Assembly: GCF_014191545.1 (NCBI RefSeq) | Contig: NZ_AP023361.1 | Span: 524,501 to 588,500 of the forward strand | Source: Terrihabitans soli | GTDB taxonomy: Bacteria; Pseudomonadota; Alphaproteobacteria; Rhizobiales; Methylopilaceae | Direction: 5' to 3' | DNA length: 64,000 bases | In this document: positions 28,619-37,837 of the stretch, piece after piece | Numbering within the stretch: position 1 is the stretch's first letter | How the letters are laid out: every line of letters begins with the position of its first letter | Program-made: the position numbers and the translations under genes | The notes under the pieces: generated by a model | Seen by the model: the letters and a program-made list of their open reading frames with translations, nothing else | Told to the model about the DNA's origin: nothing | Databases searched by the model: none

Positions 28619-30022
28619 GTGATCAACATCAATATCGCCCAGTTCCTCTACCTCGCCGCCGGCATCCTCTTCATCCTGGCGCTGCGCGGTCTCTCGCATC
28701 CGACGACGTCCCGTCAGGGCAATACGTTCGGCATGATCGGCATGGCGCTTGCCATCGGCACGACGCTCGTCATCTCGCCGCCGGCCGACGTGCTCGGCTG
28801 GGGTCTTGTCGTCGGCGGCATCACCATCGGCGGCATCATCGGTGCGGTGATCGCCAAGCGCATCGCCATGACGGACATGCCGCAGCTCGTTGCGGCCTTC
28901 CACTCGCTCGTCGGTCTTGCCGCGGTGCTCGTCGCTGCCGGTGCGCTCTATGCGCCGGATGCGTTCGGTATCGGCGAACCGGGTTCGATCCACGGTTCGA
29001 GCCTGATCGAAATGTCGCTCGGCGCCGCCATCGGCGCCATGACGTTCACGGGTTCGGTCATCGCTTTCCTCAAGCTCGCCGCCATGATGTCGGGCGCCCC
29101 GATCATTCTGCCGGCGCGCCATCTGCTGAACATCGCGCTTGCCGCCGGTATCGTCGTTCTGATCGGCGTCTTCTTCGTCACCGAAAGCCATCTGGTGTTC
29201 TGGGCGATCGCGGCGCTGGCGCTCGTTCTCGGCGTCACTCTCATCATCCCGATCGGCGGCGCGGACATGCCGGTCGTCGTGTCGATGCTCAACTCCTATT
29301 CGGGTTGGGCGGCTGCCGGCATCGGCTTCACGCTCGGCAATCTCGCGCTGATCATCACCGGCGCGCTTGTCGGCTCGTCGGGTGCGATCCTCTCCTACAT
29401 CATGTGCAAGGCGATGAACCGGAGCTTCTTCTCCGTCATCCTCGGCGGCTTCGGCGGCGAGGTTGCGGCGGGCACCGGCAAGGTCGAAACGCGCCCCGTC
29501 AAGCAGGGTTCTGCGGACGACGCGGCCTTCATCATGAAGAACGCCGAAAAGGTCATCATCGTGCCGGGTTACGGCATGGCGGTGGCGCAGGCGCAGCATG
29601 CGACGCGCGAAATGGCCGACCTGCTGAAGAAGGCGGGCGTCGAAGTGAAATACGCCATTCATCCGGTCGCGGGCCGCATGCCCGGCCATATGAACGTGCT
29701 GCTCGCCGAAGCGAACGTGCCCTATGACGAGGTCTTCGAACTCGAAGACATCAATGCCGAGTTCGCGCAGGCGGACGTGGCTTTCGTCATCGGCGCGAAC
29801 GACGTGACCAACCCGCTCGCCAAGACCGATCCGAAATCCTCGATCTACGGCATGCCGATCCTTGACGTCGAAAAGGCGAAGACGGTTCTGTTCATCAAGC
29901 GCGGCATGGGCTCCGGCTATGCCGGCGTCGAGAACGAGCTGTTCTTCCGCCCGAACACGATGATGCTGTTCGGCGATGCGAAGAAGATGACCGACTCGAT
30001 CGTCAAAGGCCTCGGCCACTAA
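28619..30022 (+). CDS. pntB: NAD(P) transhydrogenase subunit beta
   Basis: A 467-residue protein. About 260 residues of membrane helices form the proton channel (FHSLVGLAAVLVAAGAL, ALIITGALVGSSGAILSYIM). The C-terminal NADP(H)-binding domain III has VIIVPGYGMAVAQAQHA and YAIHPVAGRMPGHMNVLLAEA. Starts with GTG at 28619. The operon ends with a strong hairpin terminator 21 bp downstream. Confidence 0.97.
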   Translation: MININIAQFLYLAAGILFILALRGLSHPTTSRQGNTFGMIGMALAIGTTLVISPPADVLGWGLVVGGITIGGIIGAVIAKRIAMTDMPQLVAAFHSLVGLAAVLVAAGALYAPDAFGIGEPGSIHGSSLIEMSLGAAIGAMTFTGSVIAFLKLAAMMSGAPIILPARHLLNIALAAGIVVLIGVFFVTESHLVFWAIAALALVLGVTLIIPIGGADMPVVVSMLNSYSGWAAAGIGFTLGNLALIITGALVGSSGAILSYIMCKAMNRSFFSVILGGFGGEVAAGTGKVETRPVKQGSADDAAFIMKNAEKVIIVPGYGMAVAQAQHATREMADLLKKAGVEVKYAIHPVAGRMPGHMNVLLAEANVPYDEVFELEDINAEFAQADVAFVIGANDVTNPLAKTDPKSSIYGMPILDVEKAKTVLFIKRGMGSGYAGVENELFFRPNTMMLFGDAKKMTDSIVKGLGH

Positions 30023-30042
30023 GCGGCTGCAGAGGGACAAAC

Positions 30043-30072
30043 AAAAAGGGCGCCGTGCGGCGCCCTTTTTTG
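30043..30072 (+). terminator. Terminator of the pnt operon
   Basis: AAAAAGGGCGCC-GTGC-GGCGCCCTTTTTT: a perfect GC stem flanked by A- and T-runs, so it can also end transcripts coming from the minus-strand TPR gene. Confidence 0.95.
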
Positions 30073-30092
30073 TTGGCTTGCCCAGCCGAAAA

Positions 30093-30956
30093 TCAGTTCA
30101 TCAGATTGTAGGTCTGGCCGGTTTTGCCGCCGGTGCGGTTGAAGGCATCGCGCGCCGCCGTGTTCTTCGGCGAGACCTGCACGGCGCGGGCGTAAGACGC
30201 CTTGGCGCGCTCCTGATCGCCCTGCGCTTCATAGGCCTGGCCACGGCCGATCCAGGCTTCCACAGCGTTGCCTGAGGTCGCAAGCGCAGTGTTGAAATCA
30301 TCAAGCGCCGATTTCGGATCGTTCAGCGCGAGGTACGAGTAGCCGCGGGCAATGCGCGGCGGCGTCGCATTGGCGTCCGCCGTGATGGCGCGGTTGAAGT
30401 CTTCGACCGCGAACATGTGCTGGTTCTGCGCCTGCTGGACGAGGCCGCGATTGTGATAGGCCTCGGCATTGTGCCGGTCGATCTGGATGGCGCGGTTATA
30501 ATCGTTCATCGCCATCTCGAACTGGCGCGCCTGGCGGTAAACGTTCCCGCGGCCGACATAGGCGGCGACATAATTCGGATTGGCGGTGATGGCGCGCTCG
30601 TAATCGGCGATCGCCAGCTGCGGCTGGCCGAGGCTGACCTGGGCAAGGCCGCGATTGGCATAGGCCTGGGCGAAGTTCGGATCGAGGCGGAGAGCGGTGT
30701 CGAAATCGAGCATCGCTTCCTTGTATTTGCCGGCGCGGGCCAGCGCCGAGCCGCGGGTGTTATAGGCCTGCGGATCCTGCGGATTGCGGGCAACGACATC
30801 CGACAGCGAGGCGATATTGGCCTGCGATGAGGCGGCGACTTCCGTGTTGACCTTGGGGCCGCCCGACGAGGTCGTCTCGCAGCCGCCCAGGACAAGCGCA
30901 GCGCAGCCCGCAAGGAGCAGGCGCTTGACCGGTCGTCCGGAGGCGGTGTGCGGCAT
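30093..30956 (-). CDS. TPR-repeat lipoprotein
   Basis: 287 residues with a lipoprotein signal: a basic N-region, RLLLAGCAALVLGGCETTSS, lipobox LGGC. Tetratricopeptide repeats then fill about 50-270, at least six, with repeated signatures such as AYANRGLAQVSLGQPQLAIADY, AYVGRGNVYRQARQFEMAMND and AYHNRGLVQQAQNQHMFAVED. The architecture is like NlpI and other envelope adaptor lipoproteins. A specific partner is not evident from the neighbours (rpsU upstream in the same orientation, pnt operon converging). Confidence 0.87.
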   Translation of the reverse strand: MPHTASGRPVKRLLLAGCAALVLGGCETTSSGGPKVNTEVAASSQANIASLSDVVARNPQDPQAYNTRGSALARAGKYKEAMLDFDTALRLDPNFAQAYANRGLAQVSLGQPQLAIADYERAITANPNYVAAYVGRGNVYRQARQFEMAMNDYNRAIQIDRHNAEAYHNRGLVQQAQNQHMFAVEDFNRAITADANATPPRIARGYSYLALNDPKSALDDFNTALATSGNAVEAWIGRGQAYEAQGDQERAKASYARAVQVSPKNTAARDAFNRTGGKTGQTYNLMN

Positions 30957-31021
30957 GGTTTCAGGTTTCCCGGGGCAAATCCTCTGCGGCCCGAATGCGG
31001 CGACAGTGGGACTCCCAACGC

Positions 31022-31053
31022 AAAAGCGCCCGAGAGTATGACCCGCGGGCGCT
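31022..31053 (-). terminator. Hairpin terminator downstream of rpsU
   Basis: AAAAGCGCCCG and CGGGCGCTT arms form a stem about 30-60 bp past the rpsU stop; read from the minus strand it ends in a short T-run (CTTTTG). The T-run is weak but the stem is strong. Confidence 0.6.
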
Positions 31054-31084
31054 TACTAACTGCTTTCGCAATGAAGGCCGCGAA

Positions 31085-31324
31085 TTAGCGCGCGGCGGGC
31101 TTCTTCATCGGGATGAGGCCTTCGCGCTGGGCGCGCTTGCGGGCCAGCTTGCGGGCGCGGCGAACGGCTTCCGCCTTCTCGCGTGCCTTCTTCTCGGAGG
31201 GCTTCTCGTAATGGCCGCGCAGCTTCATCTCACGGAAGATGCCTTCACGCTGCATCTTCTTTTTGAGCGCCTTGAGCGCCTGATCGACGTTGTTGTCGCG
31301 AACGAGAACCTGCACGGGCAGCAC
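31085..31324 (-). CDS. rpsU: 30S ribosomal protein S21
   Basis: 79 residues, basic. The S21 core [28 protein letters not shown] begins at the N-terminus, and the alphaproteobacterial lysine/arginine-rich tail [19 protein letters not shown] completes it. Single gene with its own terminator; not in the rpsU-dnaG-rpoD order of enterobacteria, as usual for this class. Confidence 0.96.
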   Translation of the reverse strand: MLPVQVLVRDNNVDQALKALKKKMQREGIFREMKLRGHYEKPSEKKAREKAEAVRRARKLARKRAQREGLIPMKKPAAR

Positions 31325-31446
31325 ATCCTTTGAAAATTATAGGAACTTGGCAGCGGGTGAGCACCCGGGGGCGCCGCAACCGGCACTGCCGATTGGGGCT
31401 GCGAATATCAGACGAGTCGCGATTTGTCCAATAGGAAAGGCCTAAA

Positions 31447-34092
31447 TCAGGCCGAAGCCCGGGACAGGGGCGTCACATAGGGGCGGAAGGCCGATTTATC
31501 GGTCCCGCAATCGGGGCAGCGGAAGCCGGGACGGACCTCCCCGAAGGGGGTCCCCGGCTGGGCGCCCTGAGGGGGATGTCCCTGGCTTTCCTCATAGATG
31601 TAATAGCAGCCCCGGCAGATATAGCGCCGTCCGGCCTCGGCCTGGACCGCCACGGGCGGGGCGAGGGGGGCGGTCCCCTCGGCCAGGGGCACCTCCACCG
31701 GATCGCCGACCACCACTTTCCCGGCTTTGCGGGTCACAAGGTAAATCCCAAGATCCTTGTGTCCAAAGCCGGCCCGCAGCGAGGCCGGAATATCGAGGTC
31801 CCGGCGGCCGGTCGCGGGGTTCACATTGGTAGCTCCGCAGCGGCCATTGCGCCGGTCGACCCTGAACGTCGCGTCGCCGATGGCGACATCGCTGCCGATC
31901 CAGTCGAACTCCGACCAGGGGGCGGCACCGTCGATATAGAAATTAGCGCGGAAGCGGATGGGATCGATTTCGACGCCCCATTGCTCCTCAAGGCGGCGGA
32001 CGGTCGCCAGATTGATCAGCGACAAGACGGCATCGGGCTTGTCCATGAAATGGCCCTCGCGGCTTTTCACGAGGCGCGGGGCGCCGCGCAGGGTCGGCAC
32101 CAGGCGGTGGAAGAAATCCTCGACTTCGGCGCGACCGTCTGCCGTCGAAATATCGGCCGACAGGATCTGGCTGTTGCCGCTGAGCACCGTGAGGTGCAGC
32201 GTCTCGTGATCGAGATGGGTTTTCACCTGCGCCAGCGCCTCATCGAGCATCAGCATCACGAACAGGCCCTTCTTGGCCCATTTCGGATCGTCCTGGTCGA
32301 TCGGCACGCCCGGCCGCGCCAGCGCGAAGACGCGGTCGAACGGAAAGGGTTTGCCGGCTTCGAGATGCACGCCCGGCATCGCTTCGGCGCTGAGGCCTTT
32401 CACCGGATAACGATAAATGCCGTGAAGGACTGGCATGGTGCTGGTGCTCTCGCGTGTTTTGTCCGCGCCGGACTTTGCACGACGGGAAGCGGAACCGCGT
32501 AGGGCCGGTTTCTGAACGAAATTGGGGGCCGGACGCGTCCGGCGCCGCGGCTCGGCCCGCGGGGCGCGGCGCAGAGGTTCGTGGATCATCAGCTGATCGA
32601 CGAAGCCGGGCTGGTCGTCGAGCGTGTCGTCGACAGCATCGGACAGGCGCGCAATGCCCTGTTCGATCTGCCGAGGCGTCAGCGAGGCATAGCCGAGCAC
32701 GATGCCGCGCCGCGTCAATGTTCCGCTCAGGGCATCGTAAGCGCCGCCCGCGGCGAGCGGATAAATCCCGACACGCGCTTTGCGCGCCAAGGCCTCCAGA
32801 ACATTGGCCTCCGGCACACCCTGCGGCAATTGCCAGAGCATATGCAAGCCGCCGGTCTCGCCCGAGAGTTCGACATCGCCGAAATGCCGCTGCAGCGCAT
32901 GAACGAGAACGTCGCGGCTTTCGCGGTATTGCGTGCGCAGGCGCATCAGATGCGCGGCATAGCTGCCGGAGCGAATGAACTCGGCGAGAGCGGACTGCTC
33001 AAGCCAGGGATTGCCGTTGTTGAGAAGGGTTTTTGCGGTGCGCACGGCATCGATGAGCTGCGGGGGCACGACCATGTAACCGAGGCGAAGCCCGGCGCCG
33101 AGCGATTTGGAAAACGTGCCGAGATAGATCGTGCAGTCGGGCGCGAGCGCCGCGACCGCCTGCAGCGGCGATCCCTCATAGCGGAAATCGCTGTCGTAAT
33201 CGTCCTCGAGAAGGTAGCAGCCATTGCGCCGCGCCCACAGAACAATGTCCTTACGCCGCTCAAGCGATAAAGTATGCCCGGTCGGGTATTGGTGCGAGGG
33301 CGTCAGATATAAAAGTGCGACATCGCGCTCGGGAAGCTCTGCCGCAACGAGCCCGTCTTCATCGACGGGAATGGGCAAAAGCTCGGCGCCCGCCGCCTCG
33401 AACGTGAACGCCGCGCCCTGATAGCAGGGGTTCTCGATGGCCGCCGCAACGCCCGGCCGCAGAAAAAGCTGAGAAGCGAGACTGATGCCTTCCTGAATGC
33501 CGCTGACGACCACGATCTGCCCGGGATCCGCGACAATGCCGCGCGTCGCCGAAAGATAGTTTGCGATCGCTGAGCGCAATACGAAAAGTCCGGTGGGATC
33601 GGAATAGTGCGCGAGCCCCGCAGGCCCGCCATGCGAGAGCGCGCCGAGAAGAAGGCGGCGCCAGGTTTTGATCGGAAACAGCGAAGCGCTGGGCCTTCCC
33701 GGGAAAAAATCGAAAGACAGCCGGCCGCGGTTCTGCGCGACGAGTTTCTGCGCGCGGCCCGCAAAGAGCGGGGCGGGCATCGGCCGTGCCGTCTCGGGCG
33801 GCAGCGTGTCGGCCGGAATGGCGCGCGGGCGGATCAGCGTATCGGGCAGTTCGTGCACGGCGAAGACGCCGGATGCCGCGCGCGTTTCGACATAGCCTTC
33901 GATCTCAAGCGTCTCATAGGCGCGGACGACGGTGTTGCGGGCAATGTCGAGCTGATCGGCGAGCCGCCGCGACGACGGCAGGCGCGTGCCGGGCGCAACG
34001 CGCCCATGGCGGATGGCGTCGCGGAATTGCTCCACGAGCTGTGCCGTCAGCGACTCGCTGCGCGAGCGGTCGAGGAGAACGGGTATCTGCAT
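31447..34092 (-). CDS. MocR-type regulator fused to MOSC domain and rubredoxin
   Basis: One open frame of 881 residues. Residues 1-70: GntR winged helix (RLPSSRRLADQLDIARNTVVRAY). About 100-488: fold-type-I aminotransferase-like domain with the PLP lysine K329 in GTFSKSLGAG and D298 in EDDYDSDF, the normal full length of MocR/PdxR. 489-552: Arg/Pro-rich linker with no homology I recognise. 553-815: MOSC domain (MPVLHGIYRYPVKGLS; RNGRCGATNVNPATG with C752). 820-875: rubredoxin, cysteines C826, C829, C859 and C862. The ATG at codon 553 has only a weak GAGAG upstream, but it could restart translation. No stop separates the parts, so a true fusion or a lost stop are both possible. Confidence 0.85.
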   Translation of the reverse strand: MQIPVLLDRSRSESLTAQLVEQFRDAIRHGRVAPGTRLPSSRRLADQLDIARNTVVRAYETLEIEGYVETRAASGVFAVHELPDTLIRPRAIPADTLPPETARPMPAPLFAGRAQKLVAQNRGRLSFDFFPGRPSASLFPIKTWRRLLLGALSHGGPAGLAHYSDPTGLFVLRSAIANYLSATRGIVADPGQIVVVSGIQEGISLASQLFLRPGVAAAIENPCYQGAAFTFEAAGAELLPIPVDEDGLVAAELPERDVALLYLTPSHQYPTGHTLSLERRKDIVLWARRNGCYLLEDDYDSDFRYEGSPLQAVAALAPDCTIYLGTFSKSLGAGLRLGYMVVPPQLIDAVRTAKTLLNNGNPWLEQSALAEFIRSGSYAAHLMRLRTQYRESRDVLVHALQRHFGDVELSGETGGLHMLWQLPQGVPEANVLEALARKARVGIYPLAAGGAYDALSGTLTRRGIVLGYASLTPRQIEQGIARLSDAVDDTLDDQPGFVDQLMIHEPLRRAPRAEPRRRTRPAPNFVQKPALRGSASRRAKSGADKTRESTSTMPVLHGIYRYPVKGLSAEAMPGVHLEAGKPFPFDRVFALARPGVPIDQDDPKWAKKGLFVMLMLDEALAQVKTHLDHETLHLTVLSGNSQILSADISTADGRAEVEDFFHRLVPTLRGAPRLVKSREGHFMDKPDAVLSLINLATVRRLEEQWGVEIDPIRFRANFYIDGAAPWSEFDWIGSDVAIGDATFRVDRRNGRCGATNVNPATGRRDLDIPASLRAGFGHKDLGIYLVTRKAGKVVVGDPVEVPLAEGTAPLAPPVAVQAEAGRRYICRGCYYIYEESQGHPPQGAQPGTPFGEVRPGFRCPDCGTDKSAFRPYVTPLSRASA

Positions 34093-34466
34093 TCTCTGCC
34101 CCCGAACCGGCCATGCAGGTTTGGAGCCAGCGGCCGATTTTTCAAGCAAACACAGTAAGGACGGGCGCGATGCGCCGATAGGTCCAGTTTGCCGCAATAA
34201 CTGGTGCCAGATACGCGATGGCGACTGGACTCAAAGTTCGCGCGAGCCGGCGTAACTGCACCCCGTGCGATCATTCCGGCGGTGCGAAGGCCCTCCGCCC
34301 GGTCACTTTCTGTGCAGGCGCAGCGTTTCGGCGGTTTCGGACCGCGGGTTGTCTGGAGTGCCGACAATTTCGCCCAATGGCTCTCGGGTTCGCACCGCTT
34401 CAGCGCGCACGATCGGCTTCAGGCCGGGGGCATCGATCCCGGCTGTTTCGAACCTGGGGAACTTCC
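34093..34466. other. Spacer between divergent MocR fusion and urtA
   Basis: 374 bp with no gene that I can support. It contains one perfect inverted repeat (34184-34204) described separately, and presumably promoters for both divergent genes. The plus frame of urtA stays open upstream to 34218, but this stretch has no signal-peptide or family resemblance. Confidence 0.6.
34184..34204. promoter_or_regulatory. Candidate operator: CCAGTT-N9-AACTGG
   Basis: Perfect 6+6 inverted repeat, centre at 34194, about 100 bp upstream of the MocR-type start at 34092. A GGTCCA shoulder on the left half resembles the short motifs bound by MocR regulators. Position suggests autoregulation; binding is inferred. 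Confidence 0.45.
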
Positions 34467-35699
34467 ATGAAACTCACACGTCGCATGCTGGGGGCAGGCG
34501 TGGCCGCCCTCGTAATGGCGGGCTCCGTGCCGCTCGCCACCGCCGCGGAAGACACGATCAAGATCGGTGTCCTTCATTCGCTGTCCGGCACCATGGCCAT
34601 TTCGGAGACCATCCTGAAGGACGTCATCCTGATGGAAGTCGATGAGATCAACAAAAAGGGCGGTCTTCTCGGCAAGAAGGTGGAAGCCGTTGTCGTCGAT
34701 CCGGCGTCGAACTGGCCGCTTTTCGCCGAAAAGGCGCGCGAGCTCATCAGCCGCGAGAAGGTTGCGGCGGTGTTCGGCTGCTGGACGTCGGTGTCGCGCA
34801 AATCCGTGTTGCCGGTGTTCGAAGAACTTGACGGGCTTTTGTTCTACCCGCTCGAATATGAGGGAGAGGAAAGCTCGAAGAACATTTTCTACGGCTCGTC
34901 CGTGCCGGACAATAAAGCGATTCCGGCGGTCGAATATCTGATGAGCGCAGATGGCGGCAGCATCAAGCGATTCGTGCTTGAAGGTACGGACTATGTCTAT
35001 CCGCGCACCTCGAACAAAATCATCCGCGCATTTCTGAAATCGAAGGGTGTTGCCGATGAAGACATCCGCGAAAACTACACACCGTTCGGTTTCAACGACT
35101 GGCAGACGGAAGTCTCTGCCATCAAGAAATTCGGTTCCGAAGGCAAGCCCACCGCGGTGATTTCGACCGTCAACGGCGATGCGAACGTGCCGTTCTACAA
35201 GGAACTCGGCAATCAGGGCGTCAAGGCGACCGACATTCCCGTCATCGCCTTCTCGGTCGGTGAAGAAGAGTTGAAAGGTCTCGATACCACGCCGCTGGTC
35301 GGCCATCTCGCCGGCTGGAGTTATTTCATGTCGGTCAACACGCCGGAGAACAAGGCATTCATCAAGAAGTGGCACGACTACACGAAGGATCCGAAGCGCG
35401 TCACCAACGATCCGATGGAGTCCGCCTACAATCTTTTCCGTCTGTGGACGCAGGCCGTGAAGAAAGCGGGATCGACGGATGTCGACAAGGTGCGCGAGGC
35501 GATCATTGGCGAGAAGGTTGTTTCTCCGACCGGCTATGAAGTCGTGATGAACAAGAACCATCACGTAACCAAGCCCGTGATGATCGGCGAAGTGCAGGCC
35601 GACGGCCAGTTCGAGATCGTCTATCAGAGCAAGCCCGTCGCGCCGAAGCCGTGGAGCCCCTACCTCCCGGAAAACGCCAAGCGCAACCAAACCAACTGA
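34467..35699 (+). CDS. urtA: Urea ABC transporter substrate-binding protein
   Basis: A periplasmic type I binding protein, 410 residues. The signal peptide is MKLTRRMLGAGVAALVMAGS...TAA, of a twin-arginine-like form (RR). The mature start KIGVLHSLSGTMAISETILKD, the DPASNWPLFAEKARELI block and YPLEYEGEESSKNIFYG are the UrtA signature. The ATG at 34467 sits directly before the signal peptide. The usual partners urtBCDE are absent downstream, where a ferredoxin gene follows. A strong hairpin comes 7 bp after the stop. Confidence 0.93.
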   Translation: MKLTRRMLGAGVAALVMAGSVPLATAAEDTIKIGVLHSLSGTMAISETILKDVILMEVDEINKKGGLLGKKVEAVVVDPASNWPLFAEKARELISREKVAAVFGCWTSVSRKSVLPVFEELDGLLFYPLEYEGEESSKNIFYGSSVPDNKAIPAVEYLMSADGGSIKRFVLEGTDYVYPRTSNKIIRAFLKSKGVADEDIRENYTPFGFNDWQTEVSAIKKFGSEGKPTAVISTVNGDANVPFYKELGNQGVKATDIPVIAFSVGEEELKGLDTTPLVGHLAGWSYFMSVNTPENKAFIKKWHDYTKDPKRVTNDPMESAYNLFRLWTQAVKKAGSTDVDKVREAIIGEKVVSPTGYEVVMNKNHHVTKPVMIGEVQADGQFEIVYQSKPVAPKPWSPYLPENAKRNQTN

Positions 35700-35705
35700 G
35701 CAATA

Positions 35706-35735
35706 CGCCCGCGCGGACGTCACGCCGCGCGGGCG
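35706..35735 (+). terminator. GC hairpin downstream of urtA
   Basis: CGCCCGCGCGG and CCGCGCGGGCG, a perfect 11-bp stem with an 8-nt loop (ACGTCACG), starting 7 nt after the urtA stop. It lacks a T-run, so it may be a weak terminator or an mRNA 3'-end stabiliser. Confidence 0.55.
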
Positions 35736-35832
35736 ATGGCCCGGAGACCGTCCCTACATTCAGACCGGCCTTCTGTCCCCGGTGCGGATGCGGAAAGCTC
35801 CGGGCCTTTTCCTTCGCGCGGATTGCAAGATC

Positions 35833-36153
35833 ATGCTCAAAGTCATCTTCGTAACGCCGTGCGGCGCGCGCATCGAGATCGAGGCGCAGACTGACGACAG
35901 CCTGATGTTCGCCGCCCTGACCAATGGGCTCGACGGAATCATCGCCGAATGCGGCGGCGGCATGGTGTGCGGCACCTGCCATGTCTATGTCGCGGAGGAA
36001 CAGTTCGGGCGTCTTCCGCCGATGAGCCATGAGGAAGACGATATTCTGGAAACGGTCGCGGGCGGACGGCGCGCGACCAGCCGGCTGAGCTGCCAGATCA
36101 AGATGACGGATGAACTCGACGGGCTCGTTGTGACAATCCCGGAGACGCAGTAG
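35833..36153 (+). CDS. [2Fe-2S] ferredoxin, adrenodoxin type
   Basis: 106 residues. Cluster cysteines C40, C46, C49 and C87 appear in AECGGGMVCGTCHVYV and RLSCQI, the C-x5-C-x2-C...C pattern of vertebrate-like and Isc-type ferredoxins. The acidic segment HEEDDILETV is the usual surface that binds reductase or P450. Start: ATG at 35833; the frame runs further upstream without homology. It is not next to isc or P450 genes, so its electron partner is unknown. Confidence 0.93.
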   Translation: MLKVIFVTPCGARIEIEAQTDDSLMFAALTNGLDGIIAECGGGMVCGTCHVYVAEEQFGRLPPMSHEEDDILETVAGGRRATSRLSCQIKMTDELDGLVVTIPETQ

Positions 36154-36157
36154 CCGC

Positions 36158-37252
36158 TCAGTCTTCCGGGGTCAGCCGGTTGATATGGCCCATTTTCCGG
36201 CCGGGGCGGGCAGCCCCCTTGCCGTAAAGGTGAATATGGACCCCCGGGCTGGCCGCAAGCTGCTGCCAGGCATGGACTTCATCGCCGAGGAGATTGGTCA
36301 TCTCAGAACGGCCGAGACGCTTAGGGCTGCCCAGCGGCCAGCCGGCAATGGCCCTGATATGCTGCTCGAACTGGCTGGTTTCGGCCCCGTCCTGAGTCCA
36401 GTGGCCGGAATTGTGGACTCTCGGGGCCAGTTCGTTGACCAGGACCTGGTCCCGCCCGTTTTCCCGCACTACGAACATCTCGACCCCGATGACCCCGACA
36501 TAATTGAGGGCCTCGGCGATCTTGCCGGCGATCTTGAGCGCCTCGGCCGAGGTCTCGGCCGAGAGCGCTGCGGGGACGGTCGAGGTGCGCAGGATGTGGT
36601 TCTCGTGGCGGTTCTCGGTGACGTCGAAGGCCTGAAACTCACCACGGGCATTGCGGGCTGCAACGACCGAGACCTCAATCTCGAACGGCACGAAGGCCTC
36701 GAGCACCGCGGGCTGGCTGCCGATGGCGGCGAATGCCGCGGCAAGATCCGCCTCTTCGCGGATCATGGTCTGGCCCTTGCCGTCATAGCCGAACCGGCGC
36801 GTCTTCAAGACGCTCGGGCGGCCGAGCTTACGGACCGCGGCGAGGAGTTCGGCCTCGCTGTTCACTTCGGCGAAATCGGCGAGCGGCACGCCGAGATTTT
36901 TCAGGAACGTCTTTTCCGCAAGCCGGTCCTGTGTCGTCGCGAGCGCATGCGCGTCGGGATAAAGCGGTTTCGACTTTGCGAGAATTTCCGCGGTTTTCGC
37001 CGGCACGTTCTCGAACTCGTAGGTGACGAGATCGACTTCGCTGGCAAAACGGATGAGTGCGGCCTCATCCTCGTAATCAGCCTGTGTATGGGCGGCAGAT
37101 ACGTCGAAAGCCGGGCCCGTGTCCGGACAGAAAATATGGATCTTGAAGCCGAGCCGCGCCGCATCGAGCGCCAGCATGCGGCCAAGCTGGCCGCCGCCGA
37201 GAATCCCGATCGTGGCGCCGGGCTTCAGGGCGCCGTTCTCATCGCGTGCCAT
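36158..37252 (-). CDS. purK: 5-(carboxyamino)imidazole ribonucleotide synthase
   Basis: ATP-grasp enzyme of purine synthesis: AIR + HCO3- + ATP gives N5-CAIR. 364 residues. The start is set at the ATG at 37252 because ATIGILGGGQLGRMLALDAARLG follows directly. ATP-grasp features are visible: DRLAEKTFLKNLGVP, VLKTRRFGYDGKGQ and VNELAPRVHNSGHWT. It lies 2 bp after purE on the same strand and makes the substrate for it. Confidence 0.96.
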   Translation of the reverse strand: MARDENGALKPGATIGILGGGQLGRMLALDAARLGFKIHIFCPDTGPAFDVSAAHTQADYEDEAALIRFASEVDLVTYEFENVPAKTAEILAKSKPLYPDAHALATTQDRLAEKTFLKNLGVPLADFAEVNSEAELLAAVRKLGRPSVLKTRRFGYDGKGQTMIREEADLAAAFAAIGSQPAVLEAFVPFEIEVSVVAARNARGEFQAFDVTENRHENHILRTSTVPAALSAETSAEALKIAGKIAEALNYVGVIGVEMFVVRENGRDQVLVNELAPRVHNSGHWTQDGAETSQFEQHIRAIAGWPLGSPKRLGRSEMTNLLGDEVHAWQQLAASPGVHIHLYGKGAARPGRKMGHINRLTPED

Positions 37253-37254
37253 GT

Positions 37255-37755
37255 TCAGGCGGTTCCGGTAACGGGCGTCTCGGCAATCTTCGCCGTCTGC
37301 TTGGCGCGCCATTCGTCAAGGCGCGCGGCGAGAGCCTTATCGTGCAGCGACAGAACGCTGGCCGCGAGTAGCGCGGCATTGATCGCGCCGGCTTTGCCGA
37401 TGGCGAGCGTGCCGACGGGAATGCCGGCCGGCATCTGAACGATCGACAGCAGCGAATCCATACCGGAGAGGGATTTGGTTTCCACCGGCACGCCGAAGAC
37501 GGGCAGGGGCGTCAGCGAGGCCGTCATGCCGGGCAGATGCGCGGCGCCGCCGGCCCCCGCGATCACGACCTGGAAGCCTTCGTCCCGCGCGCCCTTGGCG
37601 AACTCATAAAGACGGTCGGGCGTCCGATGGGCCGAGACGATACGCGTATCATGGGCGATGCCGAGCGCATCCAGCGTCTCCGCCGTATGCTGCATGATCT
37701 CCCAATCCGACTGGCTGCCCATAATGATGGCAACAGGCTTTGCCTGTCCGGCCAT
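37255..37755 (-). CDS. purE: N5-carboxyaminoimidazole ribonucleotide mutase
   Basis: 166-residue PurE class I, which isomerises N5-CAIR to CAIR. Active-site blocks: [21 protein letters not shown] near the N-terminus, [16 protein letters not shown] and [14 protein letters not shown], then [15 protein letters not shown]. First gene of the purE-purK operon. The following gap on the minus strand has no further purine gene. Confidence 0.97.
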   Translation of the reverse strand: MAGQAKPVAIIMGSQSDWEIMQHTAETLDALGIAHDTRIVSAHRTPDRLYEFAKGARDEGFQVVIAGAGGAAHLPGMTASLTPLPVFGVPVETKSLSGMDSLLSIVQMPAGIPVGTLAIGKAGAINAALLAASVLSLHDKALAARLDEWRAKQTAKIAETPVTGTA

Positions 37756-37837
37756 GGCTGCTCCTTCCGCCCCCGAAAAGAAGCGCCGGACTATAGGGAG
37801 GGGCCCTTACAGAGGCAAGGCAAAGGCAAAGCTGTGC

